Positions 17,212 to 25,944 of a stretch of DNA of 45,753 bases are shown one piece after another. Below the pieces are notes generated by a model that made no database searches, was not told where the DNA came from, and saw only the letters and a program-made list of their open reading frames with translations. The translations under genes were made by a program, and so were the position numbers. Position 1 is the stretch's first letter, and each line of letters begins with the position of its first letter. The DNA comes from Verrucomicrobiia bacterium (lineage in GTDB: Bacteria > Verrucomicrobiota > Verrucomicrobiia > Limisphaerales > UBA8199): the NCBI GenBank assembly GCA_035946615.1, contig DASYZB010000116.1, forward strand, positions 80,545 through 126,297, read 5' to 3'.

Positions 17212-17240
17212 TTGACATCTATCGTGTCGCGATATAATAT
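17212..17240 (+). promoter_or_regulatory. Sigma-70-type promoter with overlapping palindrome, upstream of cysK
   Basis: TTGACA at 17212-17217 and TAATAT at 17235-17240 are 17 bp apart (TATAAT at 17233 gives 15 bp). The spacer holds TATCG-TGTCG-CGATA, an inverted repeat, and GATAT-A-ATATC follows. This architecture resembles operators of PadR-type or Rrf2-type repressors. The ATG of cysK is 100 bp downstream. Confidence 0.55.
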
Positions 17241-17340
17241 CTCGTCTTGGCTTATGCCGGCTGAGTTTCTTTTGGAATAGCGAAGCCGCCGTGGCGATTA
17301 GGTTCGAGCGGAGGCACTGCGCAACAAACCGAGTCAATTT

Positions 17341-18324
17341 ATGGCACATATCTATAACGACATCGTAGAAACCGTGGGTCGGACCCCGCTTGTCCGATTG
17401 AATAAAGTTGCCGCCGGCATCGGAGCGGAGGTGCTCTTGAAGTGCGAGTTTTTCAACCCGCTCGGCAGCGTCAAGGATCGCATTGGGATGTCGATGATTC
17501 AGGATGCTGAACAGCGTGGGGTCCTGAAAAGGGATTCGGTGATTATTGAGGCCACCAGCGGCAATACCGGCATTGCCCTTGCGTTTGTGGCTGCCGCCAA
17601 AGGTTACAGGCTTATCCTGACCATGCCCGATACGATGTCGTTGGAGCGGCGCACGCTTCTTGCGATGCTGGGCGCCAGGCTGGTGCTCACTCAGGGCGCC
17701 GACGGCATGAAGGGCGCTATTACAAAAGCGGAGCAGTTGGCTAAAGAAACACCTAACTCCTGGATTCCGCAGCAGTTCGACAACCCGGCCAATCCGGCGA
17801 TTCACCAAAAGACCACCGCTGAGGAAATCTGGGCCGATACAGATGGCAGGGTGGATATTCTACTTTCGGGCGTGGGCACGGGGGGAACGATTACGGGCTG
17901 CGTGGAGGTCATCAAAGGGCGGAAGCCATCGTTTGAGGCCATCGCCGTCGAACCGAAAGATTCGCCTGTGATTTCACAGACATTGGCCGGTCAGCCACTC
18001 AAGCCCGGTCCGCATAAGATTCAAGGACTTGGTGGCGGGTTTATTCCAAAGAACCTGCATTTGAAAGACTCCAAGGGCCATCCGCAGATTGTCGAGTGCA
18101 TTCAGGTCACCAACGATGATGCGTTTGCGATGGCGCGCCGGCTGGCCAAAGAGGAAGGAATTCTTGCAGGTATCTCTTCGGGCGCCAACGTTTGGGCTGC
18201 GCTGGAAGTGGCGAGGCGTCCGGCGAATAAGGGCAAGATGATCGTGACGGTAGCGTGCTCGACCGGGGAACGGTATTTAAGCACCGCGCTTGCGGCCGAA
18301 GCCCGCGCTGAAGTCGGAGGATGA
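17341..18324 (+). CDS. cysK: Cysteine synthase A (O-acetylserine sulfhydrylase)
   Basis: 327 residues; PLP enzyme making cysteine from O-acetylserine and sulfide in the cytoplasm. Lys45 in [11 protein letters not shown] is the PLP lysine; TSGNTG (72-77) is the substrate loop; GVGTGGT (177-183) binds the PLP phosphate; [10 protein letters not shown] and [12 protein letters not shown] complete the family pattern. Length and domain order are those of bacterial CysK. It has its own promoter and is not in an operon: it runs convergent with dgt, whose stop lies 6 bp away. Confidence 0.93.
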   Translation: MAHIYNDIVETVGRTPLVRLNKVAAGIGAEVLLKCEFFNPLGSVKDRIGMSMIQDAEQRGVLKRDSVIIEATSGNTGIALAFVAAAKGYRLILTMPDTMSLERRTLLAMLGARLVLTQGADGMKGAITKAEQLAKETPNSWIPQQFDNPANPAIHQKTTAEEIWADTDGRVDILLSGVGTGGTITGCVEVIKGRKPSFEAIAVEPKDSPVISQTLAGQPLKPGPHKIQGLGGGFIPKNLHLKDSKGHPQIVECIQVTNDDAFAMARRLAKEEGILAGISSGANVWAALEVARRPANKGKMIVTVACSTGERYLSTALAAEARAEVGG

Positions 18325-18330
18325 TTGATT

Positions 18331-19482
18331 CTATCCGACCACGGGAAACAGCCGCTGATGTTCCTGGAGCGCATAGCGATCGGTCATCCCGGCCATGTAA
18401 TCGCAAATAGCCCGCGGCCAGCCGTCCCGTTTTGCGCGTTTGCGAGCTTGTGTCCCAAGCTGCTCGTGATGTCCGGTGTAATAAGCAAATAACTCCTCCA
18501 GAACCCGCCGGGCGCGAATATGGGGCTCGTTGACTGCAGGGTTGAAGTAGAGGTTTTTGTAGAGAAAGTCGCGCAGCTCGATATTCAACTCGCGCCGCTT
18601 GGGGCTGTACTGGACCAGCAGTTTGGATTGCTTGCGGACTTGGTCGGCATGCGCAACACCGGTCGATTCGATGCGCTGCTCGCTGGTGGTGACGACATCT
18701 TTGACCTGCAAATCCGTGATGCAACGGATGGTGAAATAGCGCCGCCGTTCGTCCGGCAGCCGGCCATACTGGCGTTCGACAGTCCGCATGGCCTGGCGCC
18801 AGAGACGCACCTCCTGCTGTAATTGCCTCTCAGTCAGCAGCCCCGAATCAAGGCCGTCATCCAAATCGTGACTGTAATAGGCGATTTCATCCGCCAGATT
18901 GGCCACCTGCGCCTCCAACGACGCGCATTTCCCTTCAAACCCGCGCTGGGGCTCAGGCAAATCGTAGGCCGTATGGTGTTTGATCAGCCCTTCGCGCACT
19001 TCCCAGGTGAGATTCAAGCCCGCAAAGCGCGGGTATCTTTCTTCGAGTTCCTCGACTATCCGCAGGCTCTGCCGGTTATGCTCGAACCCACCCTCTTTTT
19101 TCATCAGCCGGTCCAGGACGGCTTCTCCTTTATGGCCGAAAGGCGAATGGCCAAGATCATGCGCCAGCGCGATGGTCTCAGCCAGGTCCTCGTTGAGTTT
19201 CAAGGCCCGGGCAATGTTTCGCGAGATAGCCGCCACTTCCATCGTGTGGGTCAGCCGTGTGCGCAGGTGGTCCCCTGTCCCGTTGAGAAAGACCTGCGTC
19301 TTGTACTCCAGCCTGCGGAAGGCGCGCGAGTGAATGACCCGGTCGCGATCGCGCTGGTATTGGGTGCGCCAATCGGGTGGCGCTTCCAAGTATTGCCGCC
19401 CTCGAGTCGCGGCGCTCCACTGCGCATAAGGCGCCAGGATTCGCTTTTCGAGCTCTTCCAGTTCCTGGCGAGTCCGTGGCAC
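18331..19482 (-). CDS. dgt: Deoxyguanosinetriphosphate triphosphohydrolase-like protein
   Basis: 383 residues. HD-domain phosphohydrolase that hydrolyses dNTPs to deoxynucleoside and triphosphate. Metal ligands are visible: His79 in THTMEVA, His108-Asp109 in ALAHDLGHSPFGH, and the downstream Asp in LADEIAYYSHDLDDGL. The start region RDRDRVIHSRAFRRLEYKTQVF is a hallmark of the Dgt type 2 family. The start is GTG 19482, sharing one base with the TAG stop of ispH (TAGTG), so translation is probably coupled to ispH. Confidence 0.9.
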   Translation of the reverse strand: MPRTRQELEELEKRILAPYAQWSAATRGRQYLEAPPDWRTQYQRDRDRVIHSRAFRRLEYKTQVFLNGTGDHLRTRLTHTMEVAAISRNIARALKLNEDLAETIALAHDLGHSPFGHKGEAVLDRLMKKEGGFEHNRQSLRIVEELEERYPRFAGLNLTWEVREGLIKHHTAYDLPEPQRGFEGKCASLEAQVANLADEIAYYSHDLDDGLDSGLLTERQLQQEVRLWRQAMRTVERQYGRLPDERRRYFTIRCITDLQVKDVVTTSEQRIESTGVAHADQVRKQSKLLVQYSPKRRELNIELRDFLYKNLYFNPAVNEPHIRARRVLEELFAYYTGHHEQLGTQARKRAKRDGWPRAICDYMAGMTDRYALQEHQRLFPVVG

Positions 19483-20720
19483 TAAATTGGGGTGGACCAG
19501 CCCGCCAGCGCCTGCTGGACGGAGATGCCGCGCAATTCAAAGAGACGCCGAATGGCGTCTTCGATCAAATTGTTTGGGCACGAGGCGCCAGCCGTGATGC
19601 CCACCGTCACCTTGCCTGGCGGGAGCCAATTGCGAGTCGCTATCTCTTCATGCCGCTGCTGGTCGTAATGGTAAATCAACCCGTCGGAAACCATCTTCGC
19701 GGCGTTTTTAATGAAGTAGGTCGCCAGTTTGGCTTCTCCCATTTCCGCAAGATGCGACGTATTGGAAGAATTATATCCGCCAATCACCAGCAAGAGGTCC
19801 GGCGGCTGGCGCAAAAGCTTCTCGAGGGCATCCTGGCGGTCCTGGGTGGCCCCGCAGATCGTGTCGAAAAATCGGAAATGCCGGGGTAGCTCGGCCTCGC
19901 CAAACTTTCGCGCCATGGCGTCTTTGAGCCGGCGCTGCACTTCCTCCGTCTCCCCGCGCAACATCGTGGTTTGATTGGCCACCCCGATGGCCTCCAGATG
20001 AATGTCCGGATCAAACCCTTCGGAGTAGGCCCCTTTGAATTTGTGAAGAAACTCCTCTTTGTTTCCGCCGTGGATGATGTAGTTGCAGACGTAATCGGTC
20101 TCGGCCAGCGTGAACACCACCAGGTAATGCCCATTGCCGCTGGCCCGCGCCTGGGAACTGGTCGCCATGGTTTCTTCGTGCCAGGCCTTTCCATGGATGA
20201 TGCTGGTGACCGCGTCTTTGGAATACTGCCGCACCCGTTTCCAAACGCTCATCACGTCCCCGCACGTCGTATCCACAAACAGGCAGCCCTTTTCTTCAAG
20301 TTTCTTGCGCGTCGATACCTCCGTCCCAAATGCCGGGATAATGACGATGTCCTCCGGTGTCAGTGGATTGATTTCTTCGTCGCGCGGTTTGCCCGCGATG
20401 GTCACGATCCCCAGCCGGCGGATTTGATCGTTGACCTCGGGGTTATGAATGATTTCGCCCAAAAGAAAAATCCGCCGGTCAGGGTAGGCCCTTCGCGCGG
20501 CATAAGCCAGGTCAATGGCGCGCTCGACGCCGTAGCAAAAACCGAATTCCTTGGCGAGCTTGATGGTTAAGTCCCCCGCCGAAAGGATATGCCCATTGGC
20601 GCGAATCCTTTCGACCAGTTCGCTCCGATAATGGGACAACACCTGCGCCTGCACTGCCGCCATGATATCAGGACGGCGCAGATTGACCTTCTGGGGTGCG
20701 GACGGGGCTGCGGTTGACAT
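19482..20720 (-). CDS. ispH: 4-hydroxy-3-methylbut-2-enyl diphosphate reductase
   Basis: 412 residues. Last enzyme of the MEP isoprenoid pathway, reducing HMBPP to IPP and DMAPP with a [4Fe-4S] cluster. The three cluster cysteines are Cys62 (FGFCYGVERA), Cys153 (DTTCGDV) and Cys289 (DTICGATQDRQ). The substrate-site motif VIGGYNSSNTSHL and the end region VGITAGASCPNNLIEDAI are also clear. It is longer than the ~310-residue enterobacterial form, with the extra N-terminus and insert of the cyanobacterial/plant-like form. ATG 20720. Followed directly by dgt. Confidence 0.94.
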   Translation of the reverse strand: MSTAAPSAPQKVNLRRPDIMAAVQAQVLSHYRSELVERIRANGHILSAGDLTIKLAKEFGFCYGVERAIDLAYAARRAYPDRRIFLLGEIIHNPEVNDQIRRLGIVTIAGKPRDEEINPLTPEDIVIIPAFGTEVSTRKKLEEKGCLFVDTTCGDVMSVWKRVRQYSKDAVTSIIHGKAWHEETMATSSQARASGNGHYLVVFTLAETDYVCNYIIHGGNKEEFLHKFKGAYSEGFDPDIHLEAIGVANQTTMLRGETEEVQRRLKDAMARKFGEAELPRHFRFFDTICGATQDRQDALEKLLRQPPDLLLVIGGYNSSNTSHLAEMGEAKLATYFIKNAAKMVSDGLIYHYDQQRHEEIATRNWLPPGKVTVGITAGASCPNNLIEDAIRRLFELRGISVQQALAGWSTPI

Positions 20721-21051
20721 ACCTGAGAAACTGTAGCACGAAGGCCACCCCCGTCCAGCGCAAAGGCCAAGGGCGGGTATCCGCTCAGTTATGGCGCATG
20801 CCAGAGCCTTAGCGGGGCATCAACCTGAGTTGCCCCGGGAGCGCGGCGGCATGATGGTAATTGGCGCCCCGTTATGGAAGGCTCACACAATGATGCGGCG
20901 AATGAAGTTCGGCGAACAGTGCTTACCAGTGAGAGGGTGTTTTGAAACTTGCTCGCTGCGCGGCTCCGGCTTTCAGACTGACCGGACGGCGGCTCTTTGT
21001 TGCAGGCTGCGCCTGACCCGGCGCGCGGCGCTGGCGCGCTCCTTGCGGGTT

Positions 21052-22374
21052 GTGGCTTCACGCTTCAGCCGTTGCATCGTGATCGTCGGGTTCCTTTGCG
21101 CCGCGGGTGAGCCGTGCGCGGGTTACTCCCTCCTGACCCATGAGGAAATCGTTGATATTCTCTGGAAGGACCAGATTCAGCCGCTTCTTCTGAAGCGCTA
21201 CCCGGCTGCCAGCGCGAATCAATTGCGCAAGGCCCACGCTTACGCCTACGGCGGCTCGCTCATTCAGGACATCGGGTATTATCCTTTTGGCAACAAGTTC
21301 TTCAGCGACCTCACCCATTATGTATGCACGGGCGATTTCGTCGCGAATTTGATCCGCGAATCCGCTGACATCGATCAGTATGCCTTTGCCCTCGGAGCCC
21401 TGGCGCACTATTCGTCGGATAACACGGGCCATCCCGCCATCAACCACGCCGTCGCCCTGACATTTCCCAAACTGCGCCGCAAGTACGGTGAGAGGGTCAC
21501 CTACGAGCAAAACCCCAAAGCCCACATCCAGACGGAATTCGGGTTCGACATCACGCAGGTCGCCAAACATCGCTACACCTCCGATTCGTACCACGACTTT
21601 ATCGGGTTCGAAGTTTCCAAGCCGGCGCTGGAACGGGCTTTCTTGAAAACCTATGGGCTGCGACTTGAGGATGTCCTGGGCCACATGGACCTGTCCATCG
21701 GGACGTTCCGTCACGCGGTGAGCGGGGTGATTCCAGAAATGACCCGCGCCGCTCTGACTGCGTATCACCCGGAAATCGTGCGAGACGCCACAAATTTCAG
21801 CGAAGGGCGTTTCCTCTACAATCTCTCTCGCACTCAATACGAGACCGAATGGGGAAAGGAGTATCGCAGGCCGGGATTCTTCACGCGCGTGCTTGGGCTT
21901 TTCGTGCGATGGGCGCCGAAGATCGGGTTTCTGGATGCCCTCGCTTTCAAACTGCCTTCGCCACAGACAGAAGATATGTACATCAAGAGCATCAACCGGA
22001 CCCTGGAAGACTATCAGAAGTTGCTGCAGCGTGTCGGCGAGGGAGACCTGCGTTTCCCAAACCTGGATTGCGACACTGGCCAGCCTGCCGCTCGAGGCGA
22101 ATATGCCCTAAGCGACCGGACCTATGCGCGGTTGCTGGAGGCACTGATCAAAAACAACCAGAAAAATGTCTCCCCGGAATTGCGCGCCGATATCCTGGCC
22201 TTCTATTCCGATCCATCCCCGCCGGGTCGGCGGCGGCGCCCGGTAGGCGAACGCACCGCCCGGGAACTCGGGGCCCTCCGCGCCGGACCGCAATCCGCCG
22301 TGGCGCTTCTGGCGCGAAAGAGCCTCCTCGCGCCCCCTTTCAAGCTCCAGAGCCCCAAAGCGAAGGCGGCCTGA
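21052..22374 (+). CDS. Exported zinc-dependent phospholipase C-like protein
   Basis: The frame is open from 20791, but the part before about 21050 is Arg/Cys-rich and not protein-like. GTG 21052 begins a plausible signal peptide (hydrophobic CIVIVGFLCAAG, then Pro-Cys-Ala before Gly-Tyr-Ser), so it is preferred; ATG 20893 and TTG 21043 are alternatives. The mature start YSLLTHEEIVDILW provides a His-containing motif. Further His/Asp candidates are AHAYAYGGSLIQDIGYYPFG, FSDLTHYVCTGDFV and ALAHYSSDNTGHPAINHA, the pattern of the zinc-dependent phospholipase C family (PF00882). It would act in the periplasm or outside the cell; phospholipase activity itself is not shown. The last ~50 residues are basic and Pro-rich. 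Divergent from ispH. Confidence 0.8.
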   Translation: MASRFSRCIVIVGFLCAAGEPCAGYSLLTHEEIVDILWKDQIQPLLLKRYPAASANQLRKAHAYAYGGSLIQDIGYYPFGNKFFSDLTHYVCTGDFVANLIRESADIDQYAFALGALAHYSSDNTGHPAINHAVALTFPKLRRKYGERVTYEQNPKAHIQTEFGFDITQVAKHRYTSDSYHDFIGFEVSKPALERAFLKTYGLRLEDVLGHMDLSIGTFRHAVSGVIPEMTRAALTAYHPEIVRDATNFSEGRFLYNLSRTQYETEWGKEYRRPGFFTRVLGLFVRWAPKIGFLDALAFKLPSPQTEDMYIKSINRTLEDYQKLLQRVGEGDLRFPNLDCDTGQPAARGEYALSDRTYARLLEALIKNNQKNVSPELRADILAFYSDPSPPGRRRRPVGERTARELGALRAGPQSAVALLARKSLLAPPFKLQSPKAKAA

Positions 22375-22712
22375 GAAAATATGCGAACGGGGCCATTTGA
22401 CATCGAGGGAACATGGATTAGGGTTTCTGCAAATCTCCTAAATGTATCCTGATGCACAATAAAGAGCGCCATGCGTTGAGGGGGTGCCGAGGGACCGCCT
22501 CTGGCCGCCTCCCCTGGCGCTCCTGGCTGCCAAAAGCCGCTGCCACTGAGGCATGAGTTCCGTTTCAAAGAAAAAAGGGCTGGGTCGAAAGGGAGAAACG
22601 CGATCTAAAAAGATCGGCCCTCCTTCCAGAAAAGCCGGGCACGGAGCCAATGGCGCGCCCGATTTGTCATGTTGCAGGCCCTGGCGCTGCTTTATTCGAA
22701 AGCCTCCCTCTT
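22375..22712. other. Intergenic space without a convincing gene
   Basis: 338 bp. It contains a small hairpin CGATC-TAAAAA-GATCG near 22601 and purine-rich stretches. A basic 62-codon frame at 22553-22741 overlaps the end of the regulator gene on the other strand and is not supported. Confidence 0.4.
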
Positions 22713-23315
22713 CTAGCGATAAATCACGATCAACAAAATGATTGCCTCGGTCTTGCCGGTATTGACCAGCGCGTGGGGGACATCGGCCCGGTAGCTGGCA
22801 GAATCGCCCTGGTTGAGTTGTTCGGTGTCCCGGGCCGATTCCACCCGCAGCCGGCCTTTCTGAAGAGTGAGGAATTCGCGAGTCCCCTCGAAGTGAGGCG
22901 AGCTGCGCAGGGCCCCGCCGGGCTGAAGACGCACTTCGTAAAACTCGACATCTTTTTCAAGGTTGAGGGGTGAAAGGGTCCGGATGCGGCAATCTTTATC
23001 CGAGCGGTAATGGTAGGCGTGGTCCTCGGCGCGAATGACCGTCACAGCCGAGGCCGCTCCGGGCAACTCCAGCAATTCGCCCAGCGTCAAACCGAAGGAG
23101 CGCGCGATGCGCAGGGTCACTGCCAGGGTGGGGTTGGCCTGCTCACGCTCGATTTGGCTGAGCATGGACCGGCTGACGCCGCTGGCGTTGGCGAGGGCTT
23201 CCAGGGACCAACCGCGCGCGGCGCGCAGTTGCTTGACCCGGCTGCCCAGGTGCCGCGTGATCGCATCGGCCGGCGAAGGAGCCCCTCGCCTGGGTGTGTT
23301 CGAAGGCCTTTTCAC
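22713..23315 (-). CDS. XRE-family transcriptional regulator with C-terminal cupin domain
   Basis: About 200 residues from GTG 23315; the frame is open to a TTG at 23474, but that would read through a dispersed repeat, so the shorter form is preferred. A helix-turn-helix of Cro/CI type spans about residues 22-77 (LGSRVKQLRAARGWSLEALA, then VSRSMLSQIEREQANPTLAV). A cupin_2 fold follows (FYEVRLQPGGALRSSPHFEG and the closing HALVNTGKTEAIILLIV). Regulators of this architecture (PuuR/SutR-like) sense small metabolites. It is divergent from tdh-kbl, and a nested inverted repeat lies between them, so control of threonine breakdown is a reasonable inference. Confidence 0.82.
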   Translation of the reverse strand: MKRPSNTPRRGAPSPADAITRHLGSRVKQLRAARGWSLEALANASGVSRSMLSQIEREQANPTLAVTLRIARSFGLTLGELLELPGAASAVTVIRAEDHAYHYRSDKDCRIRTLSPLNLEKDVEFYEVRLQPGGALRSSPHFEGTREFLTLQKGRLRVESARDTEQLNQGDSASYRADVPHALVNTGKTEAIILLIVIYR

Positions 23316-23347
23316 AGCGCGCGGGCCGTCCCGCCTGACCTTTGCAG

Positions 23348-23396
23348 AAGACGACGCAAGGAGTCTCTGAACAAGATGGTCTGCTGGCCGCCCTTG
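23348..23396 (-). repeat. Dispersed 5'-region element (copy 2)
   Basis: 49 nt related to 14034-14081, with the same block order (GACGACG, a CTCTGA block, GCTGGCCGCCCTTG) and the same orientation relative to the next minus-strand gene. It lies 32 bp upstream of the preferred start of the XRE-cupin gene, inside the divergent tdh/regulator space. Confidence 0.6.
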
Positions 23397-23467
23397 GTCC
23401 CCGGGGGCCGGGGGTGAACCCGAGCAAGGCCAAGCATCCAATATAAAGGAAAACGTTCTTGCATAAT

Positions 23468-23511
23468 GGAACAAGGCCTGTTTACTTTACAGGAAGTGGT
23501 TCCGTTATACT
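23468..23511 (+). promoter_or_regulatory. tdh promoter with nested inverted-repeat operator
   Basis: Two concentric inverted repeats: outer GGAAC (23468-23472) with GTTCC (23499-23503), inner CCTGT (23477-23481) with ACAGG (23489-23493). A -10-like TATACT lies at 23506-23511, so the palindrome covers the -35 region. ATG of tdh is 17 bp downstream of the -10, leaving a very short leader. The likely ligand is the adjacent XRE-cupin regulator. Confidence 0.5.
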
Positions 23512-23527
23512 AGAAAAAATCATCACT

Positions 23528-24556
23528 ATGAAAGCCTTGGTCAAGAAAGAGCGCAAGCCGGGGTTGTGGCTCGAAGAGGCGCCCCAACCCGAGGTCGGCA
23601 TCAATGACGTGTTGATTCATGTGGACCGGGCCGGCATATGCGGCACGGACCTGCACATCTATAAATGGGATGAATGGGCGCAGAAAACCATTCCCGCCCC
23701 GATGGTCATCGGTCACGAATTTGTGGGGGAAGTGGCCGAGGTCGGCTCGAATGTAAAAGACTTCTTCCCCGGCGAGATTGTCAGCGCCGAGGGGCATGTA
23801 GTCTGCGGGCGCTGCCGCAACTGCCTGGCAGGCCGGCGGCATCTGTGCCGCGATACGCTGGGCATCGGGGTGAACCGGCCCGGAGCGTTCGCCGAATTTA
23901 TCTCAGTCCCGATGACCAACGTCTGGCACCATCGCAACGGCATCGACCGCGACGTGGCGGCCATCTTCGATCCATTTGGCAATGCGGTGCACACGGCTTT
24001 GTCCTTCCCTGTGCTGGGCGAGGATGTCCTCATCACGGGGGCAGGGCCGATTGGCATCATGGCGGCCGCCGTGGCGAGGCATTCCGGGGCGCGCTTTGTG
24101 GTGGTAACGGATGTGAATGATTACCGGCTGGACCTGGCGCGCCAGATGGGCGCCACGGTGGCTTTGAACATCACCAGCGGGCGCACCCTGAAAGACATCC
24201 AGGCGCAGTTGGGCATGAAAGAAGGCTTCGACGTGGGCCTCGAGATGTCCGGCAACCCGGCAGCCCTGCGCGAGATGATCGACAATGTGTGTCACGGGGG
24301 GAAAATTGCGATGCTGGGCATCCCTTCTCAAACGGTCCCCTTTGACTGGACGAAGGTCGTTTTCAACATGCTCACCATTAAGGGCATTTACGGGCGCGAG
24401 ATGTACGAGACCTGGTATAAGATGACGGTGATGCTCGAGACGGGTTTGAACATCAAGCCGGCCATCACGCACCGGTTTCACTTCAGCGAGTTCGAGAAAG
24501 GGTTCGAGGTTATGATGAGCGGCAAGTCGGGCAAAGTGATCCTCAATTGGCGGTGA
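23528..24556 (+). CDS. tdh: L-threonine 3-dehydrogenase
   Basis: 342 residues from ATG 23528; an earlier in-frame start would read through the promoter. Zinc-dependent medium-chain dehydrogenase oxidising threonine to 2-amino-3-ketobutyrate with NAD. Cys38 ([11 protein letters not shown]), His63 and Glu64 (IGHEFVGE) form the catalytic zinc site; Cys93, Cys96, Cys99 and Cys107 ([15 protein letters not shown]) the structural zinc site, at the same numbers as E. coli Tdh. [13 protein letters not shown] is the NAD-binding loop. The [17 protein letters not shown] and [18 protein letters not shown] stretches are specific to Tdh. kbl follows after 6 bp. Confidence 0.96.
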   Translation: MKALVKKERKPGLWLEEAPQPEVGINDVLIHVDRAGICGTDLHIYKWDEWAQKTIPAPMVIGHEFVGEVAEVGSNVKDFFPGEIVSAEGHVVCGRCRNCLAGRRHLCRDTLGIGVNRPGAFAEFISVPMTNVWHHRNGIDRDVAAIFDPFGNAVHTALSFPVLGEDVLITGAGPIGIMAAAVARHSGARFVVVTDVNDYRLDLARQMGATVALNITSGRTLKDIQAQLGMKEGFDVGLEMSGNPAALREMIDNVCHGGKIAMLGIPSQTVPFDWTKVVFNMLTIKGIYGREMYETWYKMTVMLETGLNIKPAITHRFHFSEFEKGFEVMMSGKSGKVILNWR

Positions 24557-24562
24557 GAACCT

Positions 24563-25747
24563 ATGCATACAGAATTTGCCGAATATCTGAAGACCCAAGT
24601 GGCTGGGATTCGCGCCGCCGGCACCTATAAAACCGAGCGCATCATCGTCACGCCGCAGGGAACGACCATCCGGGTGGCCGACGGCAAGCCTGTTCTAAAC
24701 CTCTGCGCCAATAACTACCTGGGGCTGGCGCAAAATCCCCTGGTTGCAGCGGCGGCCAAGGAGGCCCTCGACCGCTGGGGGTACGGCCTGGCCAGCGTGC
24801 GGTTCATCTGCGGCACCCAAAGCGCCCATAAACAACTCGAAGCCACGCTCACCGAGTTCCTCGGTACGGAAGGTACCATCCTCTACTCCTCCTGTTTCGA
24901 TGCCAACGGCGGCTTGTTCGAGACGCTGCTGGGGCCGGAAGATGCGGTGATTTCCGACGAACTCAACCACGCCAGCATTATCGATGGCATCCGGCTTTGC
25001 AAAGCCCAGCGGCGCCGCTACTCGAACAGCAATATGGCCGACCTGGAGTCCAAATTGAAAGAAACCGCCAGGGCGCGCTTCCGCATGATCGCCACCGACG
25101 GGGTCTTTTCCATGGACGGCTACATTGCCAATCTTCCCGTCATTTGTGACCTGGCCGAGAAGCATAAGGCCGTGGTCATGGTCGATGACTCTCATGCCGT
25201 CGGCTTTATGGGACCGCATGGACGAGGGACGCCCGATTATCACAACGTCGTGGGACGAGTGGACATCCTGACCGGCACCCTGGGCAAGGCGCTGGGTGGC
25301 GCCAGCGGGGGCTACACGAGCGGACGAAAGGAGATCATTGAACTGCTTCGCCAGCGCTCACGCCCTTATCTCTTTTCCAACACGCTTGCGCCGAGCATCG
25401 CGGGCGCATCACTTAAAGTGCTTGAGTTACTCTCGGCCTCGACGGAATTACGCGACCGGCTTGAGAACAACACCCTGTTTTTCCGGCAGGGCATGGCGAA
25501 ACTCGGCTTCAATATCCCTCCGGGCGTCCATCCCATTGTGCCGGTCATGCTCGGCGATGCCGCGGTAGCCGCGAAATTCGCCGATGCGATGCTCGACAGA
25601 GGCGTGTACGTCATCGGCTTTTCCTATCCCGTGGTGCCCCAGGGCAAGGCCCGAATTCGCGCCCAACTCTCCGCCGCGCACACCCAGGATGATTTGGCAT
25701 TCGCCATCGAAAAATTCGCAGAGGTCAAAGATGCCTTGCGAGTTTAA
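24563..25747 (+). CDS. kbl: Glycine C-acetyltransferase (2-amino-3-ketobutyrate CoA ligase)
   Basis: 394 residues. PLP enzyme of the alpha-oxoamine synthase family that splits 2-amino-3-ketobutyrate with CoA into glycine and acetyl-CoA, the second step after Tdh. The PLP lysine is Lys242 in [30 protein letters not shown] holds the Asp and His that contact PLP, and [15 protein letters not shown] is the conserved N-terminal motif. Length matches E. coli Kbl. Forms an operon with tdh; hairpin repeats follow and may end transcription. Confidence 0.95.
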   Translation: MHTEFAEYLKTQVAGIRAAGTYKTERIIVTPQGTTIRVADGKPVLNLCANNYLGLAQNPLVAAAAKEALDRWGYGLASVRFICGTQSAHKQLEATLTEFLGTEGTILYSSCFDANGGLFETLLGPEDAVISDELNHASIIDGIRLCKAQRRRYSNSNMADLESKLKETARARFRMIATDGVFSMDGYIANLPVICDLAEKHKAVVMVDDSHAVGFMGPHGRGTPDYHNVVGRVDILTGTLGKALGGASGGYTSGRKEIIELLRQRSRPYLFSNTLAPSIAGASLKVLELLSASTELRDRLENNTLFFRQGMAKLGFNIPPGVHPIVPVMLGDAAVAAKFADAMLDRGVYVIGFSYPVVPQGKARIRAQLSAAHTQDDLAFAIEKFAEVKDALRV

Positions 25748-25762
25748 GGACGGCTGTACCGC

Positions 25763-25838
25763 CGACTGGAAGTCGTGACTACGGGGCTGCCGGCTGAAGC
25801 CGGCGTTCCGGACGCGCGGAACGCCGCCTTTAGGCGGC
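25763..25838. repeat. Three consecutive hairpins after kbl (REP-like, possible terminator)
   Basis: CGACT-GGA-AGTCG (25763-25775), GCCGGC-TGAA-GCCGGC (25789-25804) and GCCGCC-TTTA-GGCGGC (25823-25838) follow each other, with GTTCCGG and CGGAAC also able to pair between the last two. No T-run follows, so Rho-independent termination is weak; a dispersed REP-like element is more likely. The rest of the 197-bp gap up to rnr has no gene. Confidence 0.5.
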
Positions 25839-25944
25839 AGCGCCCGCCGTCACTGAGGGGATACCTCCCGATGTGCTTTCATTTTGACATTAACCCAGGC
25901 CCGGCTAAAGTGGCCCTTGAGTTGACCCTCAGCCCCGCGAACCC

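Noticed and set aside
20791-21051. Upstream extension of the phospholipase C-like gene as coding
   Set aside because: The translation is rich in Arg and Cys, lacks a signal peptide, and would place the true hydrophobic leader in the middle of the protein.
22553-22741. Basic 62-codon frame as a possible small gene
   Set aside because: No motif, no clear ribosome site, and it runs into the end of the regulator gene on the other strand.
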